A DNA stretch of 64,000 bases from positions 558,001-622,000 of the forward strand of contig MU006222.1 in NCBI GenBank assembly GCA_010093685.1. Reading direction: 5' to 3'. The DNA comes from Ophiobolus disseminans. Lineage: Eukaryota > Ascomycota > Dothideomycetes > Pleosporales > Phaeosphaeriaceae. Numbering within the stretch: the first letter of the stretch is position 1; every line of letters begins with the position of its first letter. Below the pieces are notes generated by a model. It made no database searches. It saw nothing but the letters and a program-made list of their open reading frames with translations, and was not told where the DNA came from. The translations under genes were made by a program, and so were the position numbers. Positions 45,450 through 57,679 of this stretch are shown piece by piece.

Positions 45450-46518
45450 ATGGGCTGGTTTTGGGCAGAGAAGGCACCCGCTGCGCCTGTGGCGCCGCAT
45501 CCAATGCCGCGAGGCAACGCAGAGCCTCCCGTACGTACACTCACGTGCAAATGGAGAGACACATCTGACAGTACAATAGCCAGCATGCCCGATGCACAAG
45601 AAGGCGACACCTTCCGCCAAAGAGGTTCCCGCAGGCGCATGTCCCTACGTCCCTCCAGAAACCGCATCCAATGCCTCGGCAACACCAGCGACCGAAGCGC
45701 CAAAGCAAGGGTTCCTTTCGCGCCTCAATCCTCTCAACAACATGTTCTCCGACCTCGACAACTCGCGCTCCGATGAGCAAACACAAGCCCTGCCCCTCTC
45801 CCGCGAAACCTCCACAATCCCCAAAGGCGACGGCTCCCTTTGGGAATACCCCTCCCCGCAGCAGATGTACAACGCCATGCTGCGAAAAGGCTATACGGAC
45901 ACCGACGTTACCGCCGTCGAATCCATGGTCTCGGTCCACAACTTCCTGAACGAGGGCGCATGGGCGGAGATCATGGGCTGGGAGCGTCGTTTCTCGCGCG
46001 GCATCGTCGACGGCTACAAGATCTGCAAAGAGGGCGAGGAGCGCGCGAACCATGTCTTGGGCACCGCGGAGGACCCTTTTGATACGACTACGTGGACAGA
46101 TGCTTCGATCCCGCCCCCGAAACTCCTACGCTTTACCGGCCGCCCTACAGAGCCGACGCCGAAATCGCAGATCCTACAATGGCTGGGACGGGTCATGCCC
46201 GACACGTACGGCACTGCGCCGCCATTTGATCGGCACGATTGGTTTGTGGAGCGGTGCAATGAGAAGGGGTGTAAAGAGGTGCGATATGTGATCGACTACT
46301 ACGAGGGCGCGCCTGAACCGACGGGCGAGCCAGTGTTTTTCTTAGACGTCAGGCCGGCGATCGATGGCCCCATAGGCGCTGCGGAGCGCATGGTCAGGTG
46401 GTCGACGGATGTGTTTTGGCGGGCGAGTGGTGGTGAAGCGCGAATACTGAAGAAGGTGGAAGAGGCGCAGAGACAGAGGAAAGAGAAGGCCACGGAGGGA
46501 AAGAGGCAGTATAATTGA
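45450..46518 (+). CDS. CYC3: Holocytochrome c synthase (cytochrome c heme lyase)
   Basis: Two exons, 45450-45530 and 45580-46518, encode 339 residues. The start MGWFWAEKAP, two CP heme-regulatory motifs (CPMH at 30-33 and CPY at 48-50), LNPLNNM at 76-82, EYPSPQQMYNAMLRKG at 116-131 and SMVSVHNFLNEG at 142-153 are in the expected order. His147 corresponds to the His that ligates heme iron in this family. FDRHDWFV, EVRYVIDYYEG and VRPAIDGP complete the fold. The enzyme joins heme to apocytochrome c in the mitochondrial intermembrane space. The start and LNPLNNM block favour CYC3 over the cytochrome c1 enzyme CYT2. Confidence 0.93.
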
Positions 46519-48016
46519 TCTTTGTGTTTGCGCTTGGATATACCTGTTCGATATACGAAGCATTGCGAGGCGTTTACGGGGAATTAAGAGGAGGATGTAC
46601 GATACACACATTTGGGCCATTTCATCGCCTTTGGAAGTTCAAAGGCAAGCAGGGACGACGTTTCGGAATTTTGCCTTTGCTCTTTCTCTTTTCATGGCCT
46701 TACTACCGAGTATCATCCTCCGCTCTACGAAATCATTTCTTCTTAGAGATTGTCAATTCATCAACGAGAAATGCACATCTTTCACAACATCAATTTGTGC
46801 CCATCACTTCGTCTTGATCAAGCCAGAGTGACAGTCTTTCACAACGTACCACTAAGGCTATCTGCATCTTTGTAATACCCACCTCACCTAGATGTCCAAC
46901 TTGGCTTACCTCACACCCTCCTACAGCACACTACCCTCTCAAGCAACAAGTCTAAACGACTTACCCAATCCAGACACAACTAATCGCCCGATGCACCCGC
47001 AATCGTCGATACACCCTCCTCCTCAGCCCCAGATCTCAAAGCCAAAGCTCCGATCGCCACGAGGCGGTTGAATGCAGGTACGTGTATCGTGCTGCGTGAT
47101 GAGTGAGCAAGTGGAGGGTATTACGTAGGATATTACTCGTCACTTTGGTAGCAAAGCTTGGTTACACCCACATTTCCATTTGCGGCACTAAGACATTCAG
47201 CTAAGTATATGTTTTCCTGCTGACGAGTTGCTGACTTCGCCATTCCAAGCGCGTGATTCCTACCTCGGCGCTCTACATTACAGTGTACATACGTAACCCG
47301 CTTAGTGATGCCAGGCCACACTACATCGCACCAAGTCTCGATTATCGCTATCCCCTTTGACCATCAGGCCCCATTTGTGCTGGACAAGGCGGTCAATACG
47401 TGTTTCATGTGTGAAGTGGTACGAGCATCAGGAGATATATTGGATGCATCAGCCCCCTGGGCGTATCACTAAGCAGCGCTTAGCGAAGTGCATTACTGGA
47501 TTTCGATATCCGTAAGGAGTAGTCCAACCACGAAGATAGTGAGACAAGCACGTATCGAGACTGGAGCATTGGAGTAATACGACCCAGCAGCCAGCTGGTT
47601 TGATTAGACTGTTCTGGTCTCGATGGTGGTACAGGTATCTGCATTGAAGAACATAACCAAAAGGTTGAACATGACCCCCTCTCTCTTTGATCATCTTTCG
47701 CAAACGCATATTCAGGAAATCACAAGATAAATCATATATGGTATCCACCGACTCCGGACGCCTTGTCGCAAAAACGCCGTGTCCGAGCGTAGACAAGCTT
47801 CGGAGGCTCATGCATAGCATCGTGAGAAGAAGAAGATCAGTGGACTGGAAACAGACTAAGTCCTGACAACAGGAAGGTTTAAAGACCTCGTCAGCTACAG
47901 ATGTTGTGCAGCTCCATGTTGGATTGGTGTAATTAGTGGCCAATCGCATCGTAGTCGCCGGACGAATCTGAGCCTACTAAGCGGGTAAGCCGTGTGTTGC
48001 TTGGCCGGCTGCTCGT
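46519..48016. other. Intergenic: 3' flanks of convergent CYC3 and kapC genes
   Basis: 1.5 kb. Apart from a 59-codon Pro-rich frame listed separately, I see no credible gene. A 166-codon minus-strand frame at 47449-47949 has no domain features and random-looking composition. Confidence 0.5.
46892..47071 (+). CDS. Possible small protein or first exon (weak)
   Basis: A 59-codon ATG frame with protein-like, Pro/Ser-rich composition (MSNLAYLTPSYSTLPSQATS, later PPPQPQISKPKLRSPRGG). A donor-like GCAG|GTACGT follows at 47075-47082, so it might be the first exon of an otherwise undetected gene. I recognise no family. Confidence 0.2.
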   Translation: MSNLAYLTPSYSTLPSQATSLNDLPNPDTTNRPMHPQSSIHPPPQPQISKPKLRSPRGG

Positions 48017-48972
48017 TCAATAAGTGTTTGGGTTTGGATATGTGGTGGGCGGTGAAGGGAGCTGACCTTGCGGTGACTCGTCGACCTTTTGGCGCTTTTC
48101 GGCATAGTCATACGTGCCCTCTGAGCTGGCGTGTTTGCCGTGGCTAGCAGTTGGACCATTCTGGGCAGCAGCCGCCGCTTGTGCGGCCATCTGAAGCTCG
48201 CCAATCTGCCGTTCCGAGAGACCCCCGGTGTTGTTGCTTGGACTCGACTGCGGCTGGGGCTGCTCGGCCTGCGGGTGTTGTGGCGGTTGCGGCTGGGGCT
48301 GGCTCAGACTTGCCGGTTCCGTGTGTGGTCGGTTCAGGTCAACACCAGCCGGGGCAGGTGGTATCTCGCCCTGTGTTTCAAGCAGACGCGATTGGAGGTT
48401 GATTATGTAGTCGCGCAGCTGGTAGTTCTCCGTCTGGAGCGTCTTGTACAGCTCGCACAGCTGCTCAAACTCCTTGACCTGGTCCTTGAGCTGCTTGATG
48501 TACTCTTCCTTGCGTTGGCGGAAGGCGCGCTGGCAGGGTCAGTACAGGCTATTGGCGACGCGCGCAGGATACGTACTTGGGCGGCGCGGTTCTGGGCGGC
48601 GCGCTTGGACGTGGACAGCTCCCTCCGGCCCTTGGAGCGGCCTTCGCTCGTGTTGCCGTCGTCGATTGCGCCTTGGCTCATCTGGTAGGCCTGGCCAGCG
48701 ATTGCTGGGTCAATTGCGTGCGGCGGGCCCTGGGTAGGAGAGGAGTGCTGCGGCAGGGCCTGTGTGCTTGGCTGACCGGCACCGGCAGCGAGCAGATGTT
48801 CTCTTAAGCCTTCATAGCGGTGCGTGTTAGTAATCCGCATGGGCGACGGTGCATGTGGGGACGCTACTCACTCATCTCTATGGTCGGCTTGGTGTGGTCC
48901 TAGTTCGGAAGTCAGCAACATGGAGAGCCTGAAACTGTCAGCGCCGCTTACCTGAGCGCTCGGCTGCTGCAT
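48017..48972 (-). CDS. kapC: bZIP transcription factor, KapC type
   Basis: Four exons on the minus strand, 48952-48972, 48872-48899, 48577-48809 and 48017-48529, encode 264 residues. The basic region GRRELSTSKRAAQNRAAQ (ending at residue 94) is split by an intron from RAFRQRKEEYIKQLKDQVKE, followed by a leucine zipper through about residue 135 and QLRDYIINLQSRLLETQGE. This is the KapC/Fcr3-like group of fungal AP-1-related bZIP factors. The tiny first exons (7 and about 9 codons) are supported by clean splice sites and unbroken frame. The C-terminus is Gln/Pro/Ala-rich; its last 17 codons cross a possible donor GTCAGC, so the end is less certain. It binds DNA in the nucleus as a dimer. Confidence 0.87.
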
Positions 48973-50340
48973 ATTATTATACCCAGTGTCGCTGCGGATC
49001 GAGGGATAGAGCGTTCGGCTCATTCACGACGCCTCGGACGAGAGAAGCGCGAGCGGGTGCAGTGGCGCTGATTAGACAGCAATGCGCTATATCCAGCGCG
49101 CGCCGACGCGAGTGGACTGTCTTGGTCCTGCAAGTTGGCCTCGCAGTTGTGGCGGTTCTTGGTGGAGGTCTTGCGACGGGTGGTGACGTCTGAGCACGTG
49201 CGGCACTGGTACTCGAGGAAGTTGCGACTGCACAGAGGGAAAGAGGGCGCCTGCGGGCCATTGAGCGTCAGCATCATCGCCGGGCGTGCCAAGGGGCGCG
49301 CGCATCGTCGCAAAGGCATTTGGTTGCGCGCGATGGCGGGCAGAGCGGAAGGGCAGCTTACCTGAGCTTCACGATGCTGTTGGCCAAAATGCGGATTACG
49401 CAGCAGTGACTAAGAGGCAGTGGGCGGAGGTGGCATCTTATAGTAGTCTACGTTCCGGGCGGCGGCGGCACCACCCACATCGTTTCGGCCTCGGGAGCGA
49501 CCTTCAATCAACCATTCCAAGCCCCATCTCCTCGCGCACATTACCTCCATTCCCACCGGCCGGTCATGCAGGCATCGACACCATACGCCCCGCTTGTGCA
49601 TTTGCTGCCTTCGGTAAGAGGCCGACGCAGCGAAAGACGCGATTCGACTGCCTGCGGTCCTCCTGCGAAGCTGACTAATGCTCTAAATGACTGCCGTGTA
49701 GAGGAGGCCATTGTGCAAGACTGATTACGAGTAACGGAACACACGAGTTTCCTGTTCCGGCCCTCCTGCATACCTAGGTATGCCCTTCTAACTACAAAAA
49801 GCTCTAATTGTCGAGGTCTAGCGCTCTTCGCACGCAGACTGTGCCTTGAAATACACCCCATTACATAAGTCTGGGTCATGGCTCGGCGACATCATCATCT
49901 GCGCTGCGCAAGTGCATCATCAACAGTGCACTTTAATCCAGAATGACGGGTCTAGTCGTGCCATACATCGCTCAAAGCAACAGCTTCAGTGTACCACAGC
50001 AGCAGCACTCGCTGTCTTTACGATGACCCGAGGTGCGGACAGGAGCAAGCACTGATCGCATGACGGTCGTGGAGCATGCCTCTCTGGGCCCGCGCTGATC
50101 TGCAAGGCGTCCGCATGGCTTACTCCATCCATCAACGGTTCTTGTACTCTCTGCATGCTTGCAGCTGTGAAGCTCGTCGAGATTCTGACCTGTGTCCGCT
50201 GTTGCCTTTTTCGACTGGACGCGCTAGCTCCGAAAGTCACTCACAGCTGCACCTTCCAATTTCCTGCACCAACCCACTTCGAGCCAACAATACCAACATC
50301 CACGTCGTGTAGCACCAGAGACTGACTTGTACCGACGACA
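48973..50340. promoter_or_regulatory. Divergent promoter region between kapC and pterin dehydratase genes
   Basis: 1.37 kb upstream of kapC, with overlapping spurious frames on both strands at 49020-49678. No defined element is recognised. Confidence 0.45.
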
Positions 50341-50999
50341 ATGACACATCTCAAACACCTGTCCCAGGCACTCCCGTAAGCCTTGCCCACTGCAGATAGG
50401 ACGGCGGATCTGATCTGCAAGCCTCCCTCTGATCACTGCGGGCCAACGGCCGCCATGCTTACCTCAGAACAACCCGTCTAACCAAAAAACATGGCAGATT
50501 GCACAGCCAAGCAGATCAGTGTTGGCGTCGCACGAGGCTCACTTCAGCTGTTGCCTTTCATTTGCGGATCCGGCTCGGACGCCGCTGTGCGGCGTGGTCA
50601 ACATCATACGCTCCATCCAAGGGCGTCAAGTGCTTTTCCACTTCCCAGGCATATCGATCTGCAGATAAGACAAATGCGATTGATATCGCCTTCTCTTCCG
50701 GTCAGCCTGCTGAGTTACCACATCGGGCGTCGAAACTTCTACATGTGTGGCAACTTTCTAATGCCAAGAAAGGTGTTACGCGACAGTATACCTTTACGTC
50801 CTTCTCGAAAGCTTGGAGATTTATGACATTGGTTGCGGAACAATGTAAAGTCAAGAAGCACCACCCTTCGTGGCACAACCTATACAACAAAGTGACCATT
50901 GAGTGGACAACCCATACCCCCGAGGGACTTAGTATCAAGGATGTCGAGATGGCCGAGTTCTGCGATCGGACCGCCAATGAGATTGGTCTCAAGGGCTGA
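50341..50999 (+). CDS. Pterin-4a-carbinolamine dehydratase, probably mitochondrial
   Basis: Two exons, 50341-50375 and 50468-50999, encode 188 residues. The catalytic domain is at the end: TRQYTFTSFSKAWRFMTLVA, then KKHHPSWHNLYNKVTIEWTT with the conserved HHP...W and the closing TH.P.GLS.KD pattern. There is no ATG in this frame near the domain. A good upstream ATG joins through GTAAGC...CTCAG (92-nt intron) in frame and adds an Arg-rich leader ending RRCAAWSTS...VKCFSTSQAY, a typical mitochondrial targeting sequence with an aromatic-rich cleavage region. The enzyme recycles tetrahydropterin after aromatic hydroxylation; its role in fungal mitochondria is not established. Confidence 0.8.
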
Positions 51000-52415
51000 G
51001 TCAGCTGGAAAGATGCTCTTTGATCGCAAAAGATGGATTGTCGCCGGTGGCAAGTTGCTTTTCCTAAGCTCTGCAAGGGGATATCGTGGCCTAGCGCTTC
51101 CGGTATACTTCTCTCTGAGGGCCATTAGTCAGCTCGACATGAGCCAGTGAAGTAGAGGCAGCTTGTATGCAGCTTCATGTACACTCGTACACTAAACAGG
51201 AAAGGTGGTACGATCAGTTTCCCTTTTGGAACAATAATATCCCTAGAAGTCCGAAGACACTCGGCCGTAACGACTTTCACTAGCTTGGCACTTACTGATG
51301 CAAACACTTTCGACGGCCGTTACTACCGTACCTGCACAAGAGATACCCATATCCTATCTCAGAAAGAGTATGTTACTCGTAAAGCACCGATCACATCAAA
51401 GCACGGCCACCACTCCGTGTAAAGCAAGGGCCGTTCCGTACCGCTTGGTCAGCTCCAAACCACCAGCACCGCCATCTCGCATTATTGACACCGCGCGTCC
51501 TCCGCTCATTCTTTGTACACTGATATCCACATCGAGTCGGACCTCGTACAATATCGCACCTACATCACCTCGCTTCCAAACTTCCCCTGCCAATAGCACG
51601 ACAAGCGACCTTACCGCGGCTTACTCATCGCTAACCTAACAATACCTCGAATACATAATCAGCTCCCCACACTCCGTCATGCTTCCACAAACGCTGGAAT
51701 CGAGTTTGCGAATTCGTCGCTCGGCAACTAGTATGCTGTCGCCATCGATATGGCAAGTGACGTATTCCCACACAACATGTGCCGACGTCGCCATCACAGC
51801 AATCGTTCAGCAATCATGTTCTTCTCTGCAGATAGGCACATACCTACGCACATGCATCTTTTGTATACTATGAACCATGTTGTATCGCTTTCTAGATACC
51901 AGTCTCCGCACGACACTGTCAGAATGCGCTATGTAGAACTTGTCAGAAATAATGTAGTACGCACGTACGGCTAGAGATAGGAAGGGGCGCGGAGTTCCAT
52001 GTTGTCGGGCGGAGTAAGAGGGCATGTCAGATATAGGTCAGAAAACCTTTAGGGTGATTGCTTTGTCATGCTGTTAGCGCGGGGAGTGTGCTTGGTTGGG
52101 ACGGGGCGGTTTGCGTGGATAGAATGTGGCGATGGAAGTCGGAGGGAGGGTTTGTGCGTTACGTAGTGATTGAGGTAGACGTGGAAAAATGTGTGTGACC
52201 GCAGCGCTTTACCCCGTTACTAGAGTTTGTGAATATTGGCACATGGGATCCTTTTCCTATTGCCATTGGACGATACATGACTACTCACAAACACTACCAA
52301 GAACCCAACTTTACACTTTCAAATCCGCGAAATGAAGGATATCCAGCCTATCCCATACACTTTCCCCATCCCCAATCCCAGCCCCAGCCCCAACACAAAC
52401 TCGTCCTGTATGACT
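51000..52415. other. 3' flanks of convergent pterin dehydratase and ARP8 genes
   Basis: 1.4 kb. Short overlapping frames at 51177-51974 lack domain features. No RNA gene or repeat is seen. Confidence 0.5.
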
Positions 52416-54709
52416 CTACCAAGCAAACATACACTTATTATTCAACAGCCGCGCACCCAACATGTCGTACTCATACCGACTAATCCAGCTATCATTCCCA
52501 TGCCCGCTGAGCCGTCCAAACACGCTCCCGCCCTTCCACGCAACTACCTGTGGATCGAAATCGCGCGGCGGCGGACCGACGAGAATCTCCTTCACGTAGA
52601 AAGGACGCAGTTCACGTAGCCGCGCTTCAATGAACTCGCGCAACCCGGGTGTCTTTGAAGCGCCGCCCACGAGCATAATGCCACCGATGAAGTCGCGCAT
52701 TTTGCGTTCGTCGCCGCGCGCGCCTTGGGCGAGAGATTCGAGGATCGCGTGGTCGAGCGGTGTGACGGGCAGGACGGCGTCGCGGGCTTCTGCGAGTTTG
52801 ATCTTTTCCAAAACGGGATCGCGGAAGATGAGGGACGAGGGTTGGCCGTCTGCGTCGCCCATGGGTGTGTCGCGCTCTGGGTTCGGTGTGCCGGTTCCTT
52901 CGGGGCCGGGCGAGCCCGCGACAGATGAGCGGGGCGTGTTTTCGTTTTCGGTCAGGCGGCCGAGGAGGTTGAAGGGGTTTGGGATGGGACGTTGGGGGGT
53001 TGAGACGACGGGGTCGGTGGTGCCGTTTACAGCTGCGGCGACAACGGGCTTGCCGGCTGCGGCTTCAAGGATGGCGATTTGGGCTTGTGAAATTGGGTCG
53101 TTGGGGGAGCCGTCGTACAGGTCGACGGAGCGGGGGATCACTTTGCGGCGGTTTTGGAGCTTCTTTGCATTGTCAAATATAGAGGGTTTGAAGAGGCCCT
53201 GGGGTTGTTAGCAATGTACGGTATGAGCTGAAGCCAGATTTACTTACCATGACCGAGAGCATTGTCTCGTCGTACGTCTTGAACGTATACTTCCGCGTGT
53301 CCTGGCCCGAAGCTCGCAGGTGGAAGTCCCATGTCTGCACCGATACAGAAGCTTCGTCCATTGAGCAGAACTTGTGCTTCAACTCTTCCGCAAGCAGGAA
53401 GTCGTATCTTCGCTTGAGGTTCATGTCCGAGTACGGAAAGTGGCCAAAAAGCAACATCTTTACGAACGTCTCGGTCACGTCTGAGCCGCCCATCTTTAGG
53501 TTGACGCGCGACTCTTCCACACACAGGCCCTCGTCAACACAGCATATCGATGTCTTTTGTGCGCCGATGTCGACAACGCACGTGACACCATATCCAGCAC
53601 CAAACGATGCCGAAAGACTCTCCTGCTGTAAACAGACTTTGCCAAGTCCAAGATCGCGAATGAGAATGTCCAAAATCATCGTGACGTAGTGTCGCTCATA
53701 CAAGTCGGGTATGATGAAGACACACTTGTAGTTAACCAGATCTTTCATACTTCGAACGCCCAGTTGGTTCTTAAAGGCCTCCTCAAGGATCTTCGATATG
53801 TCGTGGTATACCTGGTTACGATCCACGTAGTCCTTCTCATTGAAAGTGCCGTTGCGTATCGGCCAAAAGAGCTTGTATCGTAGCTTCGACTTCTCCGGTA
53901 TCCGCAGCGCCGCGTGTCCGGTGAGGAAGTCGGGTGCTTTGCTAGGGTCCGACTTGATCTCGGTCCAGTCTATGCGATCCATGTCGTTGTGCTCGGAGAT
54001 GATGTCTGGTTGTGTGCGTCGGTTGTAATTGACAGCCAGCTCCTTCGAATTCGGTAGCACTCGTCGCTTGTTCGAGCGCATTCGTGTCCTCAGCTCCGAC
54101 GACATGGCCATGTACTGATCGGCAAAGTCCTCTCCAAACCACTTCTCGGGGAGCGCATCCGCCGGGACCGCTCCCTCAAGCTTCATGCGCTTGGGGCTGG
54201 GCTCACCGCCGTCCTCCTCGCACTCGCTCTCCTTCCACCGTCGCGCAATCACCATGGGTATTGTCTTGGGTAGTGCGTCTGATCCCAGGCCTATCCTTAA
54301 GTTCTGGCTGCCAGGGTGTATAACAATGAGTTTCGATATGTCGGTACGTGATGCGAAGGACACGTCGGCATCCTCAGCAGTCTCGTCGGGGGCTTGTGGT
54401 GTCAAGCCTTCTGTTTGTGGCACGCCCAGTGTGCGCATACGGTCCTTGTCCCGGGCTTCCTGCACCATGCGTGCCCTCTCTTCGTCCTTGGGATATCGGA
54501 CGGCAAGGAATTGTTCGTCGCGCTTGAGGAACTCGGTGTAGTAGTTCTTCTGGTTGATCATGGGGACCTGGGGCCACGTCGTGAGGTCCATGTTGTTGTC
54601 GGTCCGCTCGAGGCCTGGCGTCGTTGTTAGCATACGCTTCACCTGCGTGCAATGTGCACATCTTACCCTCCTCCCGCAGCTGCGCCCTGCCCGACTTCTT
54701 CCCCACCAT
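52416..54709 (-). CDS. ARP8: Actin-related protein 8, INO80 chromatin-remodelling subunit
   Basis: Three exons on the minus strand, 54667-54709, 53248-54614 and 52416-53198, encode 730 residues. The start MVGKKSGRAQLREEG joined to LERTDNNMDLTTWPQVPMIN, and KLIVIHPGSQNLRIGLGSDA, are those of fungal Arp8. The actin fold continues with GVTCVVDIGAQKTSICCVDE (phosphate-binding loop) and, near the end, GGIMLVGGASKTPGLREFIE. A long acidic/Pro-rich insert separates the halves, as usual for Arp8. Intron 1 (52 nt) has a CTAAC branch site; an in-frame readthrough gives an unrelated tail. Arp8 binds histones and DNA within the INO80 complex. Confidence 0.92.
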
Positions 54710-55808
54710 CTTGGTCGCTTCCTTCAATCGGGCCTTGTTTGCTGTGGTCCAACTGTGACTACCGCCCGGGGCAAGCACTCCAAGAGGGACGCGGTGTGTA
54801 GAGTCGAGGTTGCGCTTCTGCTTCAAGCCCTTCTGTAACTCAAATCGTGCGAGTGCGCCCAAAAGCCAGCTGTGCCCTTTTCGAGTGCCAGAAGTAGCTG
54901 GCTCCGCTTCGTGGTGCGTGCTTCAATGCCCGTGTGTCCAAGTCGATACCGGCGGTCGCGGTGGATCGGACGCGTGTTGGGTGTTGGAGGCAGGAGATGG
55001 CGTGGGTCCAAGGAAATGCTGGTGGTGAGAATCCAAGGGCTCCAGGTCTGGAAGTTGCGGCGCGCTTGTCCTGCGATTGGGTCGCGAATGCGCGACCTGC
55101 GGTTGTGAGCCGCATCGCGAGCTGGGGCCATCATGTCTCTTGCCCACCAACCTCATTCATACACATACACCAACACCATCTTACTTGCATGAATATAGGC
55201 ACATACAAACACGCACAACTGACTGCGAAGAGTACTAATTCGATAACACTAAGTAATATTACAAACGCCCGATTTGATCCCAATACGCACATACATGCAG
55301 AATGCTTAGGCAAGCCCTTGACCGCGAAAGCCAGCAATAAGAATACACTATCCTGTATATCAACAGAGATTTTAAAAATTTAGAACATCTTCTACATACG
55401 TAGATGTAGTCGCCAAGCTCAGCTTTTTTCTCCAGCTATCACGACTTACTGAGAGGCAAGTCACGCAGGTGATACTGTCTATGCTGTTCTGAAGGTGGCA
55501 TACATCATTATTGGAGGTGTATGCGAGTATTCAGCGAACTCTTGTATGTAAAGCCCGTCAACGAAAGAGCAAAGCTGACGATTGTCTTAGATCGATTGCT
55601 CGTCTGACCATGTGCGTGCACTCATCCCACAAATGCACCCAAGCAGATGTGCCACTGCAAGATTTGAGATCCTCCTAGATGTTCCAGACCTTCCCTTACC
55701 CTCATCGCATCCAGCCCATAAGTATATCCTCTAAACGACATTGCGCCAAGTCCATCGCCAAAACTCCCATGCCGACCATGACCATCATTCTACGCCTCCA
55801 AAGACCGA
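54710..55808. other. ARP8 promoter side and 3' flank of the next gene
   Basis: 1.1 kb. 54.7-55.1 kb is GC-rich with overlapping spurious frames; 55.15-55.75 kb is AT-rich and gene-free. Confidence 0.5.
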
Positions 55809-56491
55809 TCAGGTGGTCTTGACGTCAGTCTTGTACTCCCAGAACTTTGTTGCGAGCATTGACTCTGCCAGTGCTGAGGCCCGCTTGGCCATCTCCGTCT
55901 CTTCAGTCTCGACAGTCATCGTGGACACGCCGGGGTAAGAGTCGAATTTTCCAGCCCAGATCTCCGGCCACTTTGGATTTGAGCAAGCACCACCAGCAGT
56001 GACTTTTAGGTGCCACGATCCGTCGAATCCGATCAAGAACCCAGCAACATGCTCAAAGCGATAGATCTTCAGGCTGGTATGATGCTCGTAGGTACCAACC
56101 TGCCAAAGGCTGTTAGACTGAGAGGCATGCAGATGGGGTGACCACTCACAAAGACCTCATAGCCCTTACGCCAAACCACCAGTTGGATGTCCTTCTTGCC
56201 AAAGATTGCCTTGAAGTTGTTCACCGTGGGACTGAGGAAGGACTTCAGGGTGTCCGGTGAGATGCAGAACAGAGTGGTAACGATGGCATCCTGAAGCTTG
56301 ACCGTCCCATCCTCCTTGACAATGTCCGCGTATTCACCAAGATCGATTATGTGGGCGTGACTGGTTGGGCCGCTTGAAGGGAGGGTGTCATAGTCATTCG
56401 TGAACGATACTTGGCTAGTATCGCTCTTGGCTGAAGTGGATGAGTGATCGCTGTCGACGTCCATGGCGATAGATTCAGCGTGGGTCGTCAT
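55809..56491 (-). CDS. Conserved-looking protein of unknown function
   Basis: Two exons on the minus strand, 56150-56491 and 55809-56099 (50-nt intron with CTAAC branch site), encode 210 residues from the ATG at 56491. The N-terminal ~45 residues are acidic and Ser-rich. The rest looks globular: KLQDAIVTTLFCISPDTLKS, KKDIQLVVWRKGYEVF joined to VGTYEHHTSLKIYRFEHVAG, then LKVTAGGACSNPKWPE. No signal peptide or membrane segment. I recognise no family. Clean splicing and unbroken frame support a real gene. Confidence 0.7.
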
Positions 56492-57679
56492 TGTGGGTGT
56501 CGTAATAGTGCTTCCTTGTGGGTAGCTGAGGACAGGCAGAGGTATGTGTGGCTTGAGAGAGTACTTTGACAACACGAAGTCTTCTTGAGGCTCAAATATA
56601 AGCGTTCAACAGTGAGCGCACGGGCCTCAAGTGAGTGGTGACGCCTATACGCTGAGGTGTGAACGAGAAGGATGAGGATGAATGAAGAAGATGCGAAGAG
56701 CAGAGTTGCTTGAGAAGCTAATTCTGATACAATCCACGCTAACTAGCGTTTTTGACCCCGGCGGCGCGGTTGTGACGCGGTCGGTGAGGGACGGGGGAAG
56801 GTGCGACTATAAGAAAGGAAAGTGCCGTCCTCTACCAAAAGAACAACATTGAAGAGGTTCGTGGCTCGCATGAGACATGGAATGCTGATTCAACCCATGA
56901 AATAAGAGTTACTGTCGTCTTTGAACAGGTGATAGTGGTGATGAAGGTAGTGCCATGCTGAAAGTGTGGTGTGCAAGGTAAACAAAGGTTGATGAAGTCG
57001 AACGATGTACCTCAATGGCTTATAATTAGATCAACAAGAGCTCTAACGAAGCTTGAAACTGGTATAAGTAATATAGCCCCTTGCTCATTTTCGCACCCCA
57101 TTTGTAGTCTAGTGGTGAGGTCTACTACCTAAGTAAGTTGCGCAGTAGTCCTTTTGTTAGCACATATCTTGAGCACAGAGTTCGAATATCATGATATGCT
57201 GAACAAGCGCTCTCATAGTTACTCTCTTGATATTGTCGCGTCGACATGTCAAATACCTGAGATCGGGTATATTATGAATGAAGCCATGCCATACTGGAAA
57301 GAGCAAACTTCCGCATTGGCCGCAGATTGCGCTCATTCTCTTCAGAAAGTATTACCACCTGCACAACAGGCTCAAGTAGGAATGCAAGAGGAGTGATGGA
57401 AATATCATGTTGGTGTAGACAAAGTATCAGTGGATGAGTAGAAATTGTGATGTAAGGCTACTAAATATTCACCCCAATAGCAAACAGTGGTAGGCTATGG
57501 TTCGCCCAGTACTGCCTCAAACCTTTTCGTATTTCCCATACACACTCATGTGGAGTATTTACTTCCATCTGTATACCCCGTAGGCATCGAACCAGAAGCA
57601 TCCATCCATCATAACCATCGCATTGTTTTTCTGCCTACTTAGAGGTAATAGTCTAGTTGTTCTCAGAAGCATCCCACGG
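56492..57679. other. Intergenic region
   Basis: 1.2 kb with no supported gene. A tRNA-like pair of sequences near 57106-57190 was examined and rejected (see rejected list). Confidence 0.5.

Noticed and set aside
45125..45703. 192-codon minus-strand frame
   Set aside because: It is antisense to the start of CYC3 and the preceding promoter; no motif.
47449..47949. 166-codon minus-strand frame between CYC3 and kapC
   Set aside because: Composition looks random and Cys-scattered, with no domain, signal peptide or helpful splice context.
57106..57190. tRNA-like pieces: TAGTCTAGTGGTGAGG followed ~65 nt later by GTTCGAAT
   Set aside because: The D-arm-like and T-loop-like sequences are real, but the T-stem flanks do not pair, no 7-bp acceptor stem forms, and the spacing would need an oddly placed intron.
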